Source: Mytilus edulis (Eukaryota > Mollusca > Bivalvia > Mytilida > Mytilidae). From it: DNA of 64,000 nucleotides. The notes beneath the pieces were generated by a model, which saw nothing but the letters and a program-made list of their open reading frames with translations, was not told the DNA's origin and made no database searches. Where the stretch lies: the NCBI RefSeq assembly GCF_963676685.1, contig NC_092349.1, positions 34,454,293-34,518,292 of the forward strand, read 5' to 3'. A program made the position numbers and the translations under genes. Shown here piece after piece: positions 22,791 through 34,611 of this stretch (within the stretch, counting starts at the first letter, position 1; every line of letters begins with the position of its first letter).

Positions 22791-25070
22791 CATACGTATA
22801 ATGTGTTTACATCTAATACGTACCTATTACGTATTATCGATAAAAAGTCTTCCTTTTGTGCAAATTTGTTCATTGGTTATCTTAAATTTGTTAACGTTCG
22901 TGTTTGTTGCCGAAGTTTACTGAATCGAGACATTGATAAATAATCAATACATGACCATAATGTGTGTATAAAATATCGATATTATGTTTTATATGCTCAA
23001 CGCGTTACGAAATACGATCAAAAACAACTATGAGGTATTTTTCGTTTGCATGTTAAACCTGTACTCATGTGATGTTATTTGTATGTGAACTTTAATTCAA
23101 TCCTTCACTGGGATGGGCTAGACACGACCTAAGTAGACTACAATGGCAACATTGAGAACAATATTAACAATACAACCTATGGGATTGTGTCAACAAAAAC
23201 ATTTCAAATATATATTAAACATTGATTTACATATTTTTTTAATCTATACCAAGAAATCATACAGACACACACAAATATTCATATCTATGTTTACATCATG
23301 TCATATGATCTACGAAATTCTTCAAGGATCATCTATTAGGTTATTTAAATGACGTCTTTTCTAAAATAAACACGCAATGTTGATACAGAGTTGATGTATT
23401 GTAAATTCTTTTTATGACATTTTGTAATTTGAAGAAACGTTTTGTATGTTTCAATAACATATGAGATTTAGAATCTTATCAGTGAACATGAATTTAGATA
23501 TTGTACTTTTAAGAGGTGCTTGGCAGGCGCTTCTCAAATTAAAGGCAACACGACACAAATGTTTTTGTATACGTTTTATCTACCATAAAGATACTTACTT
23601 GTTTTACTTTTTTAAAATGATGAACCTGATAAGCAGAACGATTATATTTGAAAATAACCAAGTTTCTTTAACGAAAAGACACAAAGAAGTGTAGGGTAAA
23701 CGTCCCTGACATGGTGAATACATTATTTCTTTACTGACAACAAGGAACATGCCTCGTCCATTTTTTTTTATAATTCTATTGTTTCAGTTGGTTTATTTAT
23801 ATTTCTTACACATTGCATTATATTTGTCGTGGTTCTAATGGCTACGTAATAGGAACATTTATTTTGACTGAGGACTTATTTTATATGTTTGTTCTTCAGT
23901 TGTACATGTCATTACTTAGATAATTGAAAAGACGAATCATAAATAGAATTTTTGAAAACAAGAGAGGTTCTGAATTCTGAAGTTATTCTCAGCCAAGCCT
24001 AAATTGTAATCACTGTATGTATGGATACAGAAATAAATATATTAACAGATATTATGATCCGATAGAAAAAGAACCGAGGAAACCATGTTTGATACATGTA
24101 TATCTGTGTATTCATAGCGAGGTAACACATAATACTCAAAACACATATGTGACGACGTCTGACAAAATGGGCCCAGATACGGTATTTAACGTAATTTTGG
24201 CTATGACGTTGCAAATTACAGTTAACGTCGACGAGCACCTGCGAATTAATTTATTGCTGACTAAAAACAATGTAGCTTTACTTATTATATCGTGATATAT
24301 GCTTACTACGTGTGCGATTATCGTTATTATCTATTTAAATTAAAGTCCGCAATATCTATTTTTAACCTGATTCCGTATTTTAGCCTTATCCCAAATAATT
24401 ACTTCCCTTTCCGAAATCGAATTTGGAAGTGAAATGTCATCGTCATGATTCAAGCTAGATTTGTATCGGTTTGCTCAAGTATTCCATTGGGAATAACAGA
24501 CAAACAAGACGATGAGTTTATTGAAGAGCTACATATTGTCGACGAATTGTATTTTGCCCAAATAGAAAGTTCCCAAAGTGAAAATCTGAGCGATGATGAC
24601 GGAGTCGGTGTATGTTATGTTAAGCGTTAACTATTTACATGTATTTTCAAGACCTATCTCTATCTCGGTTTTTTTTCTTCTTCATGATTCAAATAACGTG
24701 TTTGCGAGTTAAGCAATTAACCAGTAAGATATTGTCACATACTAGTATGGAAGTAAAGAAAAAAAGAACAAAAGAGAGTTCCATAAGGTAATAGCTAATA
24801 GAGAATAATATATCATAAAACGTTTTCAAACAAGAGGAAAACTCAATTAAACTGTCTTGCATATTGAACGACAAATCGTATACCTCTCTTTTCTCAAAAG
24901 ATAATAAACGCAACCAACCAAAATCAAAACACTTACAAATGTAAAATACATGTTATAAGAACATAATGTCTCTATAACTACTTAAAATCAGGAAACATAC
25001 AACATTAAGATAAAACGGGGGATATAAATTAAATTCCGTAGATCTTTTTAATAATTTGTGTCAAAATGTA
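22790..25070. other. Intergenic, no convincing gene
   Basis: Several short open frames exist (23143-23352, 23461-23694, 24017-24295, 24445-24630). None shows a domain, splice support or repeat origin. The last encodes an acidic peptide (DDEFIEELHIVDEL) and is the only one with protein-like composition; I do not call it. Confidence 0.35.
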
Positions 25071-25074
25071 TTGT

Positions 25075-25230
25075 ATAAAGGCAGTAGTATACCGCTGTTC
25101 AATGGTCATAAACCGATTTAACTGAAACAAATCTGGATAACAAACCAAATACTGATGGGAATACATCAATAATAAGAGAAATAACGGAACAACAGAAACA
25201 ACAGAAACACTGAACTTCTACAAAAACAAA
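25075..25230 (+). repeat. Dispersed repeat family C, partial copy
   Basis: AAGGCAGTAGTATACCGCTG, GGTCATAAACCGATTTAACT and CAACAGAAAC-ACTGAA match 26575-26735 and 43495-43660. Confidence 0.75.
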
Positions 25231-26574
25231 TGCCAACATACATACAAACGAGTTATCAAATAGTATGGATCACCGTTTTTTTTTTATCAAAATCAAGGTT
25301 GTGCAAAATTACTTTGATTTTGTATAGAATATACCTAGAAAACCTACCTTTATTGATAAAAAGAAAACTACACCATATAAGTTTGATAAACTATGAAAAT
25401 ATATCTCCTTTAACATGCTTTCAGTTAAGAAAATGAACAAAATGGGGTCACCGGACTCTTTTTCTCGCTATATAATACAATAGTTAAATTCACACAACAC
25501 ATTATATAATGAAAGTTACTTTATCTGAGTTTTCTCCTAATACTGACAAAGTCGAAAAAAGGAATATTTTTTATGTTCTTAATAAGAATAAAAAGTATTT
25601 AATATTAATTACTTTATAAGATTTGGACCGATTGGTATCTTTTATTTCAAAATTTAAGATGGACGAAGACATCTAAGCTACCTGAAGACGATTTGCATTT
25701 TTGTACTTTGCTAAACTTATCAAAGTTAATGATTTGACATGTTTAAGGTTGATGGTGATTAATGTTTTTGTCCATTTAGAGAAACTATAAATATATTGTA
25801 TTGTTAATGCTGTAAAGTGATATTATGTTTTTGTATATAATCACGCCACCAGTATAATATATTCGTCCTTGGTAAATAGTTTGCAGATGTGTTGTATGAA
25901 ATGACGAATTTGATAAATATTTCGATCAGAATTCAGAACATTAGCATAGCTGACACATTTTCACATTTAACTTAAAATAGAAATCCCGTGTTCTGTTAAA
26001 TGACATCTTTGTTAAATAAAACAGTTAGCCTAAATAACATTCTCATATTCAGACTGGTAATGGGTAAAAATAAATCACACTTATTTGCAATTCTTGCTCT
26101 GTAAATGCATTGTCCCCAACAACAAAAAAACAAACTATCTCAGTCTTTAAATTTAATGATTCCAGTATGTACACAAAGAGATGAGGTACGATCCACGGTG
26201 AGACAACTATCAAAGTGAGTTAAGTCTCGCACTTTTAGCTCTCCTATGGTGGTCGTTAAAATGCTTGGTGTACATTATCCTAGAAACATGTTTTTTTTAT
26301 TAAAGCATAAGGTATTTGATTTATGATTTTTGAATTAATAATAAATATATTATGCTACGTTCCAAGAAAACATTTAGGCAACTGTTTCAAATATGTTGGG
26401 TATTTTATTTCGAAAAGTTATCTAGGATGACATGGATAAGCAGCGCATGCAGTGATACAGCAAAGCACCTTTTACGTTTGATTAAAATTGTCTTCATAGT
26501 GTCACTGAGAAGGGAATAATTTTTACATAGTTGTATATTTTTACACAAGGTGTAAAGGAATATTTATTGTTAGA

Positions 26575-26735
26575 TAAAGGCAACAGTACTATACTACTGA
26601 TCAAAAATCATAAATCGATTGAGAGAAAACAAATTCGGATGACAATCTAAAACCGAGGGAAACACATCAACTGCAAGAGAAAAAATAAAGAAACAACAGA
26701 AACACTGAAGTGCAACAAAAAAGAGTGCAAACGAC
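26575..26735 (+). repeat. Dispersed repeat family C, partial copy
   Basis: AAAGGCAACAGTACTATACT, CATAAATCGATTGAGAGAAA and GAAACACTGAAGTGCAAC place it with the copies at 25075 and 43495. The gap 25230-26575 contains nothing I recognise. Confidence 0.75.
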
Positions 26736-27469
26736 AGGACATTTAAAGAAAAACATGGTGGGTTGAATCAGGATTAATGGTTAGCTAAATAAACTTGTTT
26801 TCTTTTTGATGATTTGAGCATTCCGTTTAAAGATAAAGACTATTTTTGTTTATTTTTTGTTTATTTTTGTTTTGTTTTGTTTTTTTTTTATTTTGATTTG
26901 GAAGGGTTATACAATGCTGATACAGAGCATGAATTGAAAATACGTGTGATTTTGTTATACCATGACCATTCTTAATCTGAGAATTTTTTAACAAAGATGC
27001 AACTTATATTAATAGAACACCGAATTTATATTTCAAATTAAATGTGAAAATATGTCACCCGTGCTAACGTTCTAAATTGTGACCAAAACAATTATTAAGT
27101 GCGTCATTAAACATTAAACACCTGTAATTTACATTTATCAAGGTCGAGTATATGATACTGATGTCGCGATTTTATACAAAAACATAATATCACTTTACAG
27201 CATTAACAATACATTTAAAGTTCTTTTAAAATGAACAAAAAAACATGAATCACCTCTAAACTTAAAAATGTCAAATCATTAACTTTCATAAGTTCAACAA
27301 AGTACCCGTCTTAAAATCCTCTTAATGTTGTTTTTATAAGTATTCATAGAGACAATCAGTTCTTATCATATTAAATTTGAAATTGCATTAATGGGTTAGT
27401 TGCAATTATTATTCATTGGTTTTTTTTACATAATGATCCATATAATTCTGATATCAGATAGAAAATACA

Positions 27470-27685
27470 CTTTATTCGAAGTATATGTATGTTCAAGGTA
27501 TACAGAAAACACAAACCTGAAGTATAACCTGACTTCAAATTTTGCCCTATGACGGACACTTTAGCCGAACACCTTTTTTCTCGTTTTTCTCCCAAAATAA
27601 CTCAATCTGAAAATTCATATGAATGAATGACAAATGCGACTATGCACTGTACATATAAGACACAGAGGCATAAAATATATGACAT
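27470..27685 (+). repeat. Dispersed repeat, copy 2 of the 7782-8060 block
   Basis: It shares TATACAGAAAACAC, TGACTTCAAATTT-GCCCTATGACGG, CCAAAATAACTCAATCTGA and GACACAGAGGCAT with the first copy. The poly-C run of copy 1 is replaced by TTTTTTCTCG here. Confidence 0.7.
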
Positions 27686-27975
27686 ACGTGTACAAACGTC
27701 AACCACTGCACTACTAGCTCTAGCCTTGGGAAGGCAACACACATTTTCATTTATTTAATAACAGATGTGGGGTAATGATATGAAATAGTACAATACCATA
27801 GAAACAACACAAAACAAAACAGTATGACTTTTGTGAAATATAAGACAAAAGCTAAAAAACTGAAAAATCATATATTTTTTTTGTTTCCATAGAAACCACA
27901 TATTTACTTAGCATGGCAATTTTGAGGTTGGACTCATTTAATACATTCAAAGTGCCAAAGAAAAAAAGAGTCAGA

Positions 27976-28001
<26 letters not shown>
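27976..28001. repeat. 26-base poly-T tract
   Basis: This is an uninterrupted T run and a likely site of length variation or assembly error. The minus-strand frame 27852-28145 owes its lysine run to it. 28002-28900 holds no recognised feature. Confidence 0.9.
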
Positions 28002-28006
<5 letters not shown>

Positions 28007-28904
28007 TATGTACCCAAATGCATTCATTATTAGAATGTGCTGTATTTTCGAAACCAGTTAAGATATCATCATAAAATTTTGTATTCATGGTAAGCACATT
28101 AGTTGCATTGAAAAAATGCAAAAAAATGAAGATGATTGATCTCATCTGGACCCATTTTCTCAGTCACGGTCACATATGTTGATACGAACTATAAGCGTAG
28201 TTGTGTTGCATCATTTTATTTGTGAATTCTTACCTCTCTTATCTAAGAAAGCACATGCCAGGTAGTTAAACTAGTGATATTGTATCGGTTTTTAGTGGAG
28301 TTCGTGTTGTTTCTTATTTATTATTTATAACTGTTGATGTAAATGTCCTTTGGTTTTTTGAGTCTTTGTTTACTCCTTGGTTTTGATTGTTATTGTCTTT
28401 GTCAATAACGAGATGTCCCAGGATATCACGTTTTCTTCTAGATACGAATTTCTCGGATTTCATAATTTGATTACCTACCAAATTTATATTTTGAATACAT
28501 GGCAAATAAATGTCTAACAAGCAAAGCTTTTAAACAGATGACAGTCACGCATTAATCGAACTGAAAAAAATATGAGACATATTTATTAAAGAATTAAAAG
28601 TTTTATATTAGCTGTACTTTCGAAATAAACACATTGACAAGTAAACTACATCACAGGAGATGTTTTAAAAATACAAAAGCTCTTCCTATAATGTCAGTTA
28701 AAAATTGTGTATATGTTTTTTAATTTATCAAAATAGGTGAAGGATAAACTTTTCTGAAACGGAGAAAGAGAATTTTCTTGTTAATGACACGAATAAACGT
28801 ATCACGTGTCATAATCTTATTCCTGAATAAAAAACCCAAATATTCAATCCATGATTTTACCAATAAAAAGTAAAACCCCAAAAATACTGAACTCCGAGGA
28901 AAAT

Positions 28905-29020
28905 TCTAAAGGAAAGTCCCTAATCCAATGTCAAAATCAAAAGCCCAAACACATCAAACGAATGGATAACAACTGTCATATGCCTGATTTGGTACAGGCA
29001 TTTTCTCATGTAGAAAATGG
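28905..29020 (+). repeat. Dispersed repeat family D, copy 1
   Basis: AAAGTCCCTAATCCAATGTC, AACGAATGGATAACAACTGT and GGTACAGGCATTTTCTCATG also occur at 53695-53815 and, reversed, at 39870-40030. Confidence 0.85.
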
Positions 29021-29139
29021 TGCTTAACCTTTCACTTGTATGACAGTCGCATCAAATTCTACTATATTGACAACGATGTGTGAAGAAAATAAACAAGACA
29101 TAGGTAAAAATTTCAAAATTAGGGGTTCAGCAATCAACA

Positions 29140-29520
29140 TTGTGTTATAATATGTAACAAAGAAGCACAGAATGGCATGCAGACCAAGCTCATTAGCAAA
29201 AACAAGAAAACACAGATTTACCAATGTTCAATAACACAATGACGGGATGTTTAAGTACAGAGCCACGTCATATATGTATCAAAGAAAAACAAAAAGGCAA
29301 ACAGACGAATCACATTAGCAAAAATGAAAGACATGAATACAAATATTTTTTACAATAACTCATAAGTTCAGACCCACGTCATATGTATATAAGAAACACC
29401 AAAAGGTATATAGACAAAGCACATTAGGTAGTAAAAATGAAAGACGAGAATACGAGAATTATCATAGAACTATGACAGAATGTACAAGTACCAAGCCACG
29501 TCAAATGGATATCAATAGAA
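29140..29520. repeat. Tandem repeat, period about 111-122 bp
   Basis: Three clear units start at the string AGCCACGTCA or ACCCACGTCA (29261, 29372, 29494). Each continues with an ATATGTAT-like step, CAAAAAGG-like, CACATTAG and AAAAATGAAAGAC. A partial unit precedes them. A single reversed unit occurs at 62817-62900 beside another Penelope family-2 fragment, so this array is probably the 3' region of that family. Confidence 0.75.
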
Positions 29521-29584
29521 ACAGACTATACAGTACAAGTAATATTCACAAAGACAAATAAAAGAACAATATAACACGTCATTA

Positions 29585-29985
29585 AGATAAACAATGTAAG
29601 TCCCCATAATCTATACTTCAAGACCATCGTGCATTATTTGTGAAGTTGATACGGAATATTTATCAACATGGACTTGGTACGTTCTGATGAACTTTTTTTT
29701 TATTTATAAAAATGACGAGACGTTTTTTGACATATCCCTGATTCAGCAACTTTCTGCTGAGACACTGGTGACGTTTTACAAAGATTACGTAAGAGATGCA
29801 AGCTCTTGAATACGGAATAAGTTGGGAAATGTAAAGCCCATATGCAGGTGTAGTTGATATATTGCTACTAAGATGGGTTGGGGGTTGAATTGATAATTTC
29901 TAAATTGAAATCGTCTCTTTTGTCATAGATTCTAGTACTGACATGACCGTGTAATTCAAATTCGTGGTAAAAAGATATAAGAAGA
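29585..29985 (-). pseudogene. Penelope-like family-2 reverse transcriptase, C-terminal fragment
   Basis: Read on the minus strand, the sequence contains TRIYDKRDDFN, then in shifted frames the block corresponding to PAYGVYISQLIRYSRACISY of the better copy at 59844-60977, followed by RKLLNQGYVKKRLVIF-like text. Several stops and frameshifts break it. It differs from family 1 at many positions, so it is a separate lineage. The N-terminal part of the same fragment resumes at 30495-30880 beyond an inserted repeat. Confidence 0.75.
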
Positions 29986-30490
29986 TGTGGTGTGAGTGCC
30001 AATGAGACAACTCTCCATCCAAATAACAATTTATAAAAGTAAACCATTATAGGTCAATGTACGGCCTTCAACACGGAGCATTGGCTCACACCGAACAAAA
30101 AGCTATAAAGGGCCCCAAAATTACTAGTGTAAAACCATTCAAACGGGAAAACCAACGGTCTAATCTAAATAAAAAACGACAAACAAGTATAAATTACATA
30201 AACAAACGACGACTACTGTACATCAGATTCCTGACTTAGGACAGGTGCAAACATTTGCAGCGGGATTAAACGTTTTAATGGTACCAAACCGTCTCCTTTT
30301 TTTTCTGAAACAATAGCATAACATCACAACATAGAAAACCACACGATAAAATATCAATTGGAAGGCTTAACTAAATCAAAAAACGTAAATTAACACACAA
30401 CGAACGAATAAATTTCATCTGCGATACCTGAAAAAGGCCAAAAAGCAAACAAACAAGCCCAAACAAAGCCATGGCAAGACACCCCGGCGA
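29986..30490 (-). repeat. Dispersed repeat family B inserted in a Penelope fragment
   Basis: It starts with the reversed diagnostic end (AAGAAGATGTGGTGTGAGTG, CCAATGAGACAACTCTCC). It runs through GTACGGCCTTCAACACGGAG, AAGGGCCCCAAAATTAC, AAACGGGAAAACCAACGG and GGTACCAAACCGTCTCC. The short plus-strand open frame at 30057-30239 lies inside it and is not a gene. Confidence 0.8.
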
Positions 30491-30494
30491 AATA

Positions 30495-30880
30495 TTTAAT
30501 CCTTCGAAAAGAATCACTTTACTACTTTGAAAGTCTATAAAAAAAAAGGCGCTGGAAGTGGTGTCTGTTGTTTCTTTAATATCAAGTTCTGAGGATTATA
30601 TCGATTCAATGGAATCCTATAAAAAAAGTTTGGATTGTTAATGGAAATATCATCATCAATATATCTGACAGTGAAATTGAATTACCTTGCTTCTTTGATC
30701 TGTTTTGACAAGTGTCTGAGGGAACTCCGATAAATATGAAAAAAGGAAAGGCGCAGCACAGTTCGTTCCGATAGGAATGACGACAATTTGTTGATGTTTC
30801 ATCTATATTAAAGTTTTTTCGAAGTAGTTATTCGGTTGACACAAAACTCGTTCTTTACATAGATCGTGACACAATCTTTG
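30495..30880 (-). pseudogene. Penelope-like family-2 reverse transcriptase, central fragment
   Basis: The minus strand reads VIPIGTNCAAPFLFSYLSEF, the counterpart of VGIPMGTNCAPLLADLFLYY in the copy at 59844-60977. A degenerate polymerase-site block follows (RYIDDD then SINNPN, in a shifted frame). Stops are frequent. It joins in order with 29585-29985. Confidence 0.75.
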
Positions 30881-31218
30881 CTTGTGGCTGTATTGATAAC
30901 GAAAAATGTGAATTCCATTGGACGAAAAGCCAACATAACATAACTTCATCAGTTACAACACCAATTGTGTTTCAAGAGATGTGCAATTCGACAATACCGT
31001 CCCTTAAGTTATGTGCTAATACAATTGAGAAGGAGTTGCGGCCCCTGACTAAGGTAACGGGTCTGTGAGTCGCTCAGCAAAAAAACAGATTTTTAGTATC
31101 AATTCTCGGCGAATATTGAATGCAGATTATTTAAAATAGGAAAGACTACAAACAATGATAATCATTCACTCGTAAAATTGCATTTGCAATTTAAAACTAT
31201 CAAGATATCTTAGTGAAC
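30880..31218. other. Short gap, nothing recognised
   Basis: AT-rich sequence between the Penelope fragment and the zinc-knuckle ORF. It may contain the 5' end of the latter element, but no boundary is visible. Confidence 0.35.
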
Positions 31219-32351
31219 ATGACCAAATCAAACACACAAGAAGAATCCAATATGGCGTCGTATGCCGAAGCATTTAAAAAGGTGCAGTCGTGCCAGACAG
31301 ATCAGTTATGGGCCTTCAGAGAATCAAAGGTTTGTGGAGAATCTATCTCGACACATTAAAAGGAAAAGAATTTCTCCTTTCAGAAGGTCTTGAAATTCGA
31401 GGCAAATCTATATCTATATACTCTATGAATCCTAGAGTTCGCATACAAGAAAATTCAACAAATGTGAAAATTCGAGTCAAAGATGTACCACTCTCGGCTG
31501 ACGATGGACAGATTTTGAGAGCCTTAGAGGGGTACAATTGTGTAATTTTGAAGCACTTAAGAGAACGATTACGCTACAATGACATGATAACCAACTGTCA
31601 AACTGGTGACAGAATAGTTTATTGTGAAGGTCCATTGATCTCTGATATTCCAAAGTCTATTCCAATTGGGAAATATAGAGCAACGGTTATTTACCGAGGT
31701 CAACGAAATGACAACATTAAATGCAATAAGTGTATGGAACTTGGACACACAACCAAAAATTGTGAAAATGATTGGAAGTGTAGAATCTGTGGTGAATCAG
31801 GCCACAGGCAAAATGAATGCACCAGTGAAATGTTTTCTGAGCAGGAGCAAGAAGGTGCTTCGAGCGCACATCATGAAAAACACTACGAGCCTAGCGATGT
31901 AAACACACAACAATTAACAAACAGTAATGAAAATATAGATGCTATGCAACCAACTGAAAATGTAGCACATGCAGAAAATGATTCTGCTTCAAATACAGTC
32001 GCTTACGATGATTCAATAAAATCACATTCAATCTTGACTGAGGACCAGAGCTCGAGCCCTCTATGTGAACAACAAAATCAACCTCCAGCAGCCAGACCGA
32101 AAATAAAACCAGGTCGAAGGGAAACGAACAAACCCTCACATACACCAAGTGAGGCTATCAGCAGAAATTCCCGTGGTCAATCACAAATCACCAGTTTTAT
32201 TCAAGGTCCAAATCAGTCAACACGTAGAAACCAACATCAAGACACTCCAGTCAAAACTTCAAATAGAAGTGGTTTAGAGAAGTCTCCAGTGACGCCCACA
32301 GAGAAGCTACATGATGGTGCTAGTAAAAACACAATATATATTGAACTTTGA
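31219..32351 (+). pseudogene. LINE ORF1-like protein with two CCHC zinc knuckles, frameshifted start
   Basis: The long open frame runs 31290-32351 (353 codons), but its first codon is GTG. The likely true start, ATG at 31219 or 31252 (MASYAEAFKKVQ), lies in another frame, which ends at 31359. A frameshift near 31285 therefore separates them. In the long frame, residues about 5-140 resemble the RRM-like region of LINE ORF1 proteins. Two knuckles follow: C145, C148, H153, C158 and C164, C167, H172, C177 (both C-x2-C-x4-H-x4-C). The last 170 residues are low-complexity, rich in Asn, Ser, Gln and Pro. Such proteins bind nucleic acid in the retrotransposon particle. No endonuclease or reverse transcriptase follows; two unrecognised ORFs do. 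Confidence 0.75.
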
Positions 32352-32418
32352 AATTAACACTAAACTATCTCATTTTAGTTGATATTATATTTTTACCATA
32401 TAAAAAAAAATAAAAAAA

Positions 32419-32775
32419 ATGTCACTGTATATAACACTTTTCACTTTTTCATTTCTCATTGCTGGTATATATTTAGAATGCAGTCCGCTGTATTCTAATT
32501 TTCTGAATTTGGCAAGTGATACCTATCACAGATTAAAAAGTAACAAAACTGTAAAATACAAAGCATTTAATTGGTATCAAACTGCTTATTTTTTACAATC
32601 ACTATCAAGCATACTGTTAAATGTTTCTAGTAAAGCCGCATTGGAAAAAATCCAATTTTTATTAATCTGTTCATATTTCTTCATTCCAAACCAGTCAGAG
32701 AAGTCTTCTTATCCTAAAAATAAAAATAAATATTTTTTACCCTTTATGTATATAAATATTGTTCTTTTTTTTTAA
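32419..32775 (+). CDS. Unrecognised ORF, 118 codons, signal-like N-terminus
   Basis: ATG at 32419 follows the zinc-knuckle stop by 67 bp. The N-terminus (MSLYITLFTFSFLIAGIYL) is hydrophobic and could be a signal peptide or membrane anchor. Another hydrophobic stretch lies at the C-terminal end. Stop TAA is at 32773-32775, and the same frame then stays open to 33426. I recognise no domain. In DNA this AT-rich an open frame of this size is not expected by chance, so it is or recently was coding. The pair could belong to the same element as the zinc-knuckle ORF or be an old gene fragment. Confidence 0.4.
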   Translation: MSLYITLFTFSFLIAGIYLECSPLYSNFLNLASDTYHRLKSNKTVKYKAFNWYQTAYFLQSLSSILLNVSSKAALEKIQFLLICSYFFIPNQSEKSSYPKNKNKYFLPFMYINIVLFF

Positions 32776-33426
32776 ATTGATTTGCATATGTTTTTCAATA
32801 TGAAACGCATAAATATTTATACTTGTATTTGTTTAACAAACATTGAGTGTGCTAAAATTGTGAGGCATATGTCAATGTCTGTTTTTGAAGTCACATGGAT
32901 GACCCAATTAATGACCCATGGGGTATATGTAAAAGAAAACAACAGATTTTATTTATCTGTGAATGTATATGTAACTTGTTATTGTATGCTTTTAATAGAA
33001 ACAAATTGTGCTAACATTTTACTTGTGGATACATGTAAAAACATTCAAACGAAATACGTATTTCATCCTTTTTGCAAAAGGATTGTAAATACAAATAGAG
33101 GTAAAACAATAACCCTGTTTATAAACATTAACAAAGATAGCAGTCATGACATTGTCAATAGTATAAATTTTATAAACTATAAAACAAACAATTTGAGTTT
33201 CAAATGTAAGAGAAAAATAAATAACTTATGCCTATTAATAAGACAAAGTAAAAGTCGAATCATAGATAAATGTCCTAGAACAAAGAAAAGCGATAAAAAT
33301 AAAACAACTGAAAAGATGTCTATTTATAGTCTCGTGCTCTGTGAAGGTCAACTTCAGTGTGACCTAATTGTATCACTCAGCGGGAATTTACCTATGTTAA
33401 CTTTTAAAATACACATAACACCGTAA
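32776..33426 (+). CDS. Unrecognised ORF, about 215 codons, in frame with the preceding ORF
   Basis: This is the continuation of the 32419 frame after a single TAA. The first ATG is at 32788. The product is rich in Lys, Asn, Ile and Cys, with a central hydrophobic segment (VYVTCYCMLLIE) and a basic region (RIIDKCPRTKKSDKNK). No catalytic motif, zinc-finger spacing or repeat that I know is present. Without the TAA the two parts form one frame of 336 codons. The stop may be a recent mutation, a sequencing error in the T-run just before it (32764-32773), or a real boundary. Function is unknown. Confidence 0.4.
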   Translation: MDLHMFFNMKRINIYTCICLTNIECAKIVRHMSMSVFEVTWMTQLMTHGVYVKENNRFYLSVNVYVTCYCMLLIETNCANILLVDTCKNIQTKYVFHPFCKRIVNTNRGKTITLFININKDSSHDIVNSINFINYKTNNLSFKCKRKINNLCLLIRQSKSRIIDKCPRTKKSDKNKTTEKMSIYSLVLCEGQLQCDLIVSLSGNLPMLTFKIHITP

Positions 33427-33470
33427 AGGGATTACAAATAAAATTATGTGAAACTAAATGATCACGTTCA

Positions 33471-33535
33471 AGTCAATAGTTATCAAAGGTACCAGGATTA
33501 TAATTTAGTACGCCAATACGATAACTTTTGTCTAG
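33471..33535 (+). repeat. Dispersed repeat family A, short terminal piece
   Basis: AATAGTTATCAAAGGTACCA and GGATTATAATTTAGTACGCC match the start of 44893-45240; the match then stops. Confidence 0.8.
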
Positions 33536-33639
33536 ATTCACTATGATATTTTGTTCTTATTTGCAGACACTTTGATCATGATTTTAACCACTTAGTTTTT
33601 AAAATTATTGTGAAAATTTGCATGTTTATGCAATTATAA

Positions 33640-33780
33640 ACAATCATTATCAAATGTTCAATACAATTTTATTTCACTATAATTTCTTATCATGTCTAAA
33701 CTTCTGACAAATGTGATAATTCGTCAATGGTAGCTACGTTACTGCAATCTGACTGCATTATACATTGTGATTGATTGCCA
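33640..33780 (+). repeat. Upstream segment shared by the TRIM-like genes, copy 1
   Basis: GTTCAATACAATTTTATTT, then GATAATTCGTCAATGGTAGC and TACGTTACTGCAATCTGACT, resemble 38700-38860 and 45915-46085. It lies about 2.3 kb before the first TRIM-like start. A possible 5' UTR exon donor (GAAAG-GTAAGAAC) follows near 33866. The stretch 33780-34600 has no other feature. Confidence 0.5.
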
Positions 33781-34611
33781 TTTTGAAAATTAATTTCAAC
33801 TTGAACATCTAAAGTACATAGTTGTCTTTATAAATGGACGAAATTTTGTTAACAAACTGAGCGAAAGGTAAGAACAATTTGTATATATCAAATGTTTAAG
33901 CAGTGCTTATGTAGAATGAATTCAAAATGAATTTATTTTTTGATATATCACGTACGGTAAAGTTTAGAGTTTATTAAATGTTCTTTCGTATTTTTGGAAA
34001 AATAAATAGAGAAATTGAAAACATATTGATTAACAGTAAAAATGTCAATGATTATACCCGCAACTGTTAAACAACTAATTGCATCTTAAAGCTATTTGTT
34101 TTATTCCGAATTCTATCTTTGATTGCAGTTTTTTTTATAAAAAAAATAATCTTAACATTATGCGTTTTTAAAAATTTCGTTCATGTCAAATATTTGCCTA
34201 GTAAATTCCTTCCATGTTCGACTTATCTGAAAATAGAAATGTTTTTATTTATGTAGTTGATATTAATTTTACGCAACTTTCGCAAGTAGAAAAAAAATAA
34301 CTCGAATGTTAGTTCAATTCGCCAATTAGGCTAGCTATAAAATGGCTCGGTATTTTTGTTATTATACTTCTCATTGTCAGCAAATGAAGACACTTCAGAT
34401 TACGTTTAGTTATGGAATCATTTTTAATAAGCTTATCCTTGAAACATGAAGATAGACTTTTTACCCAATTAAAAAAATAGTAAATATGTCCTGGTATGGC
34501 CACTTTGCACGTGATAGTACGCATGCACACATTAATTTGAGGACATAATCAGTATCTTAATATTTGCGTTGAAGGGGGAAATGGTATAGATAAGCAGTTA
34601 GTGGCTTTTAA

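Noticed and set aside
22314..22923. Several overlapping frames on both strands
   Set aside because: They fall in the family-C repeat and the CGACAGT-rich blocks and contradict one another.
24445..24630. Acidic 61-codon open frame
   Set aside because: Composition is protein-like, but there is no homology, splice context or neighbouring exon that I can support.
32419..33426. Unknown ORF pair as a LINE ORF2 or viral envelope-like protein
   Set aside because: No endonuclease, reverse transcriptase, furin-type site or transmembrane layout could be recognised; naming it would be invention.
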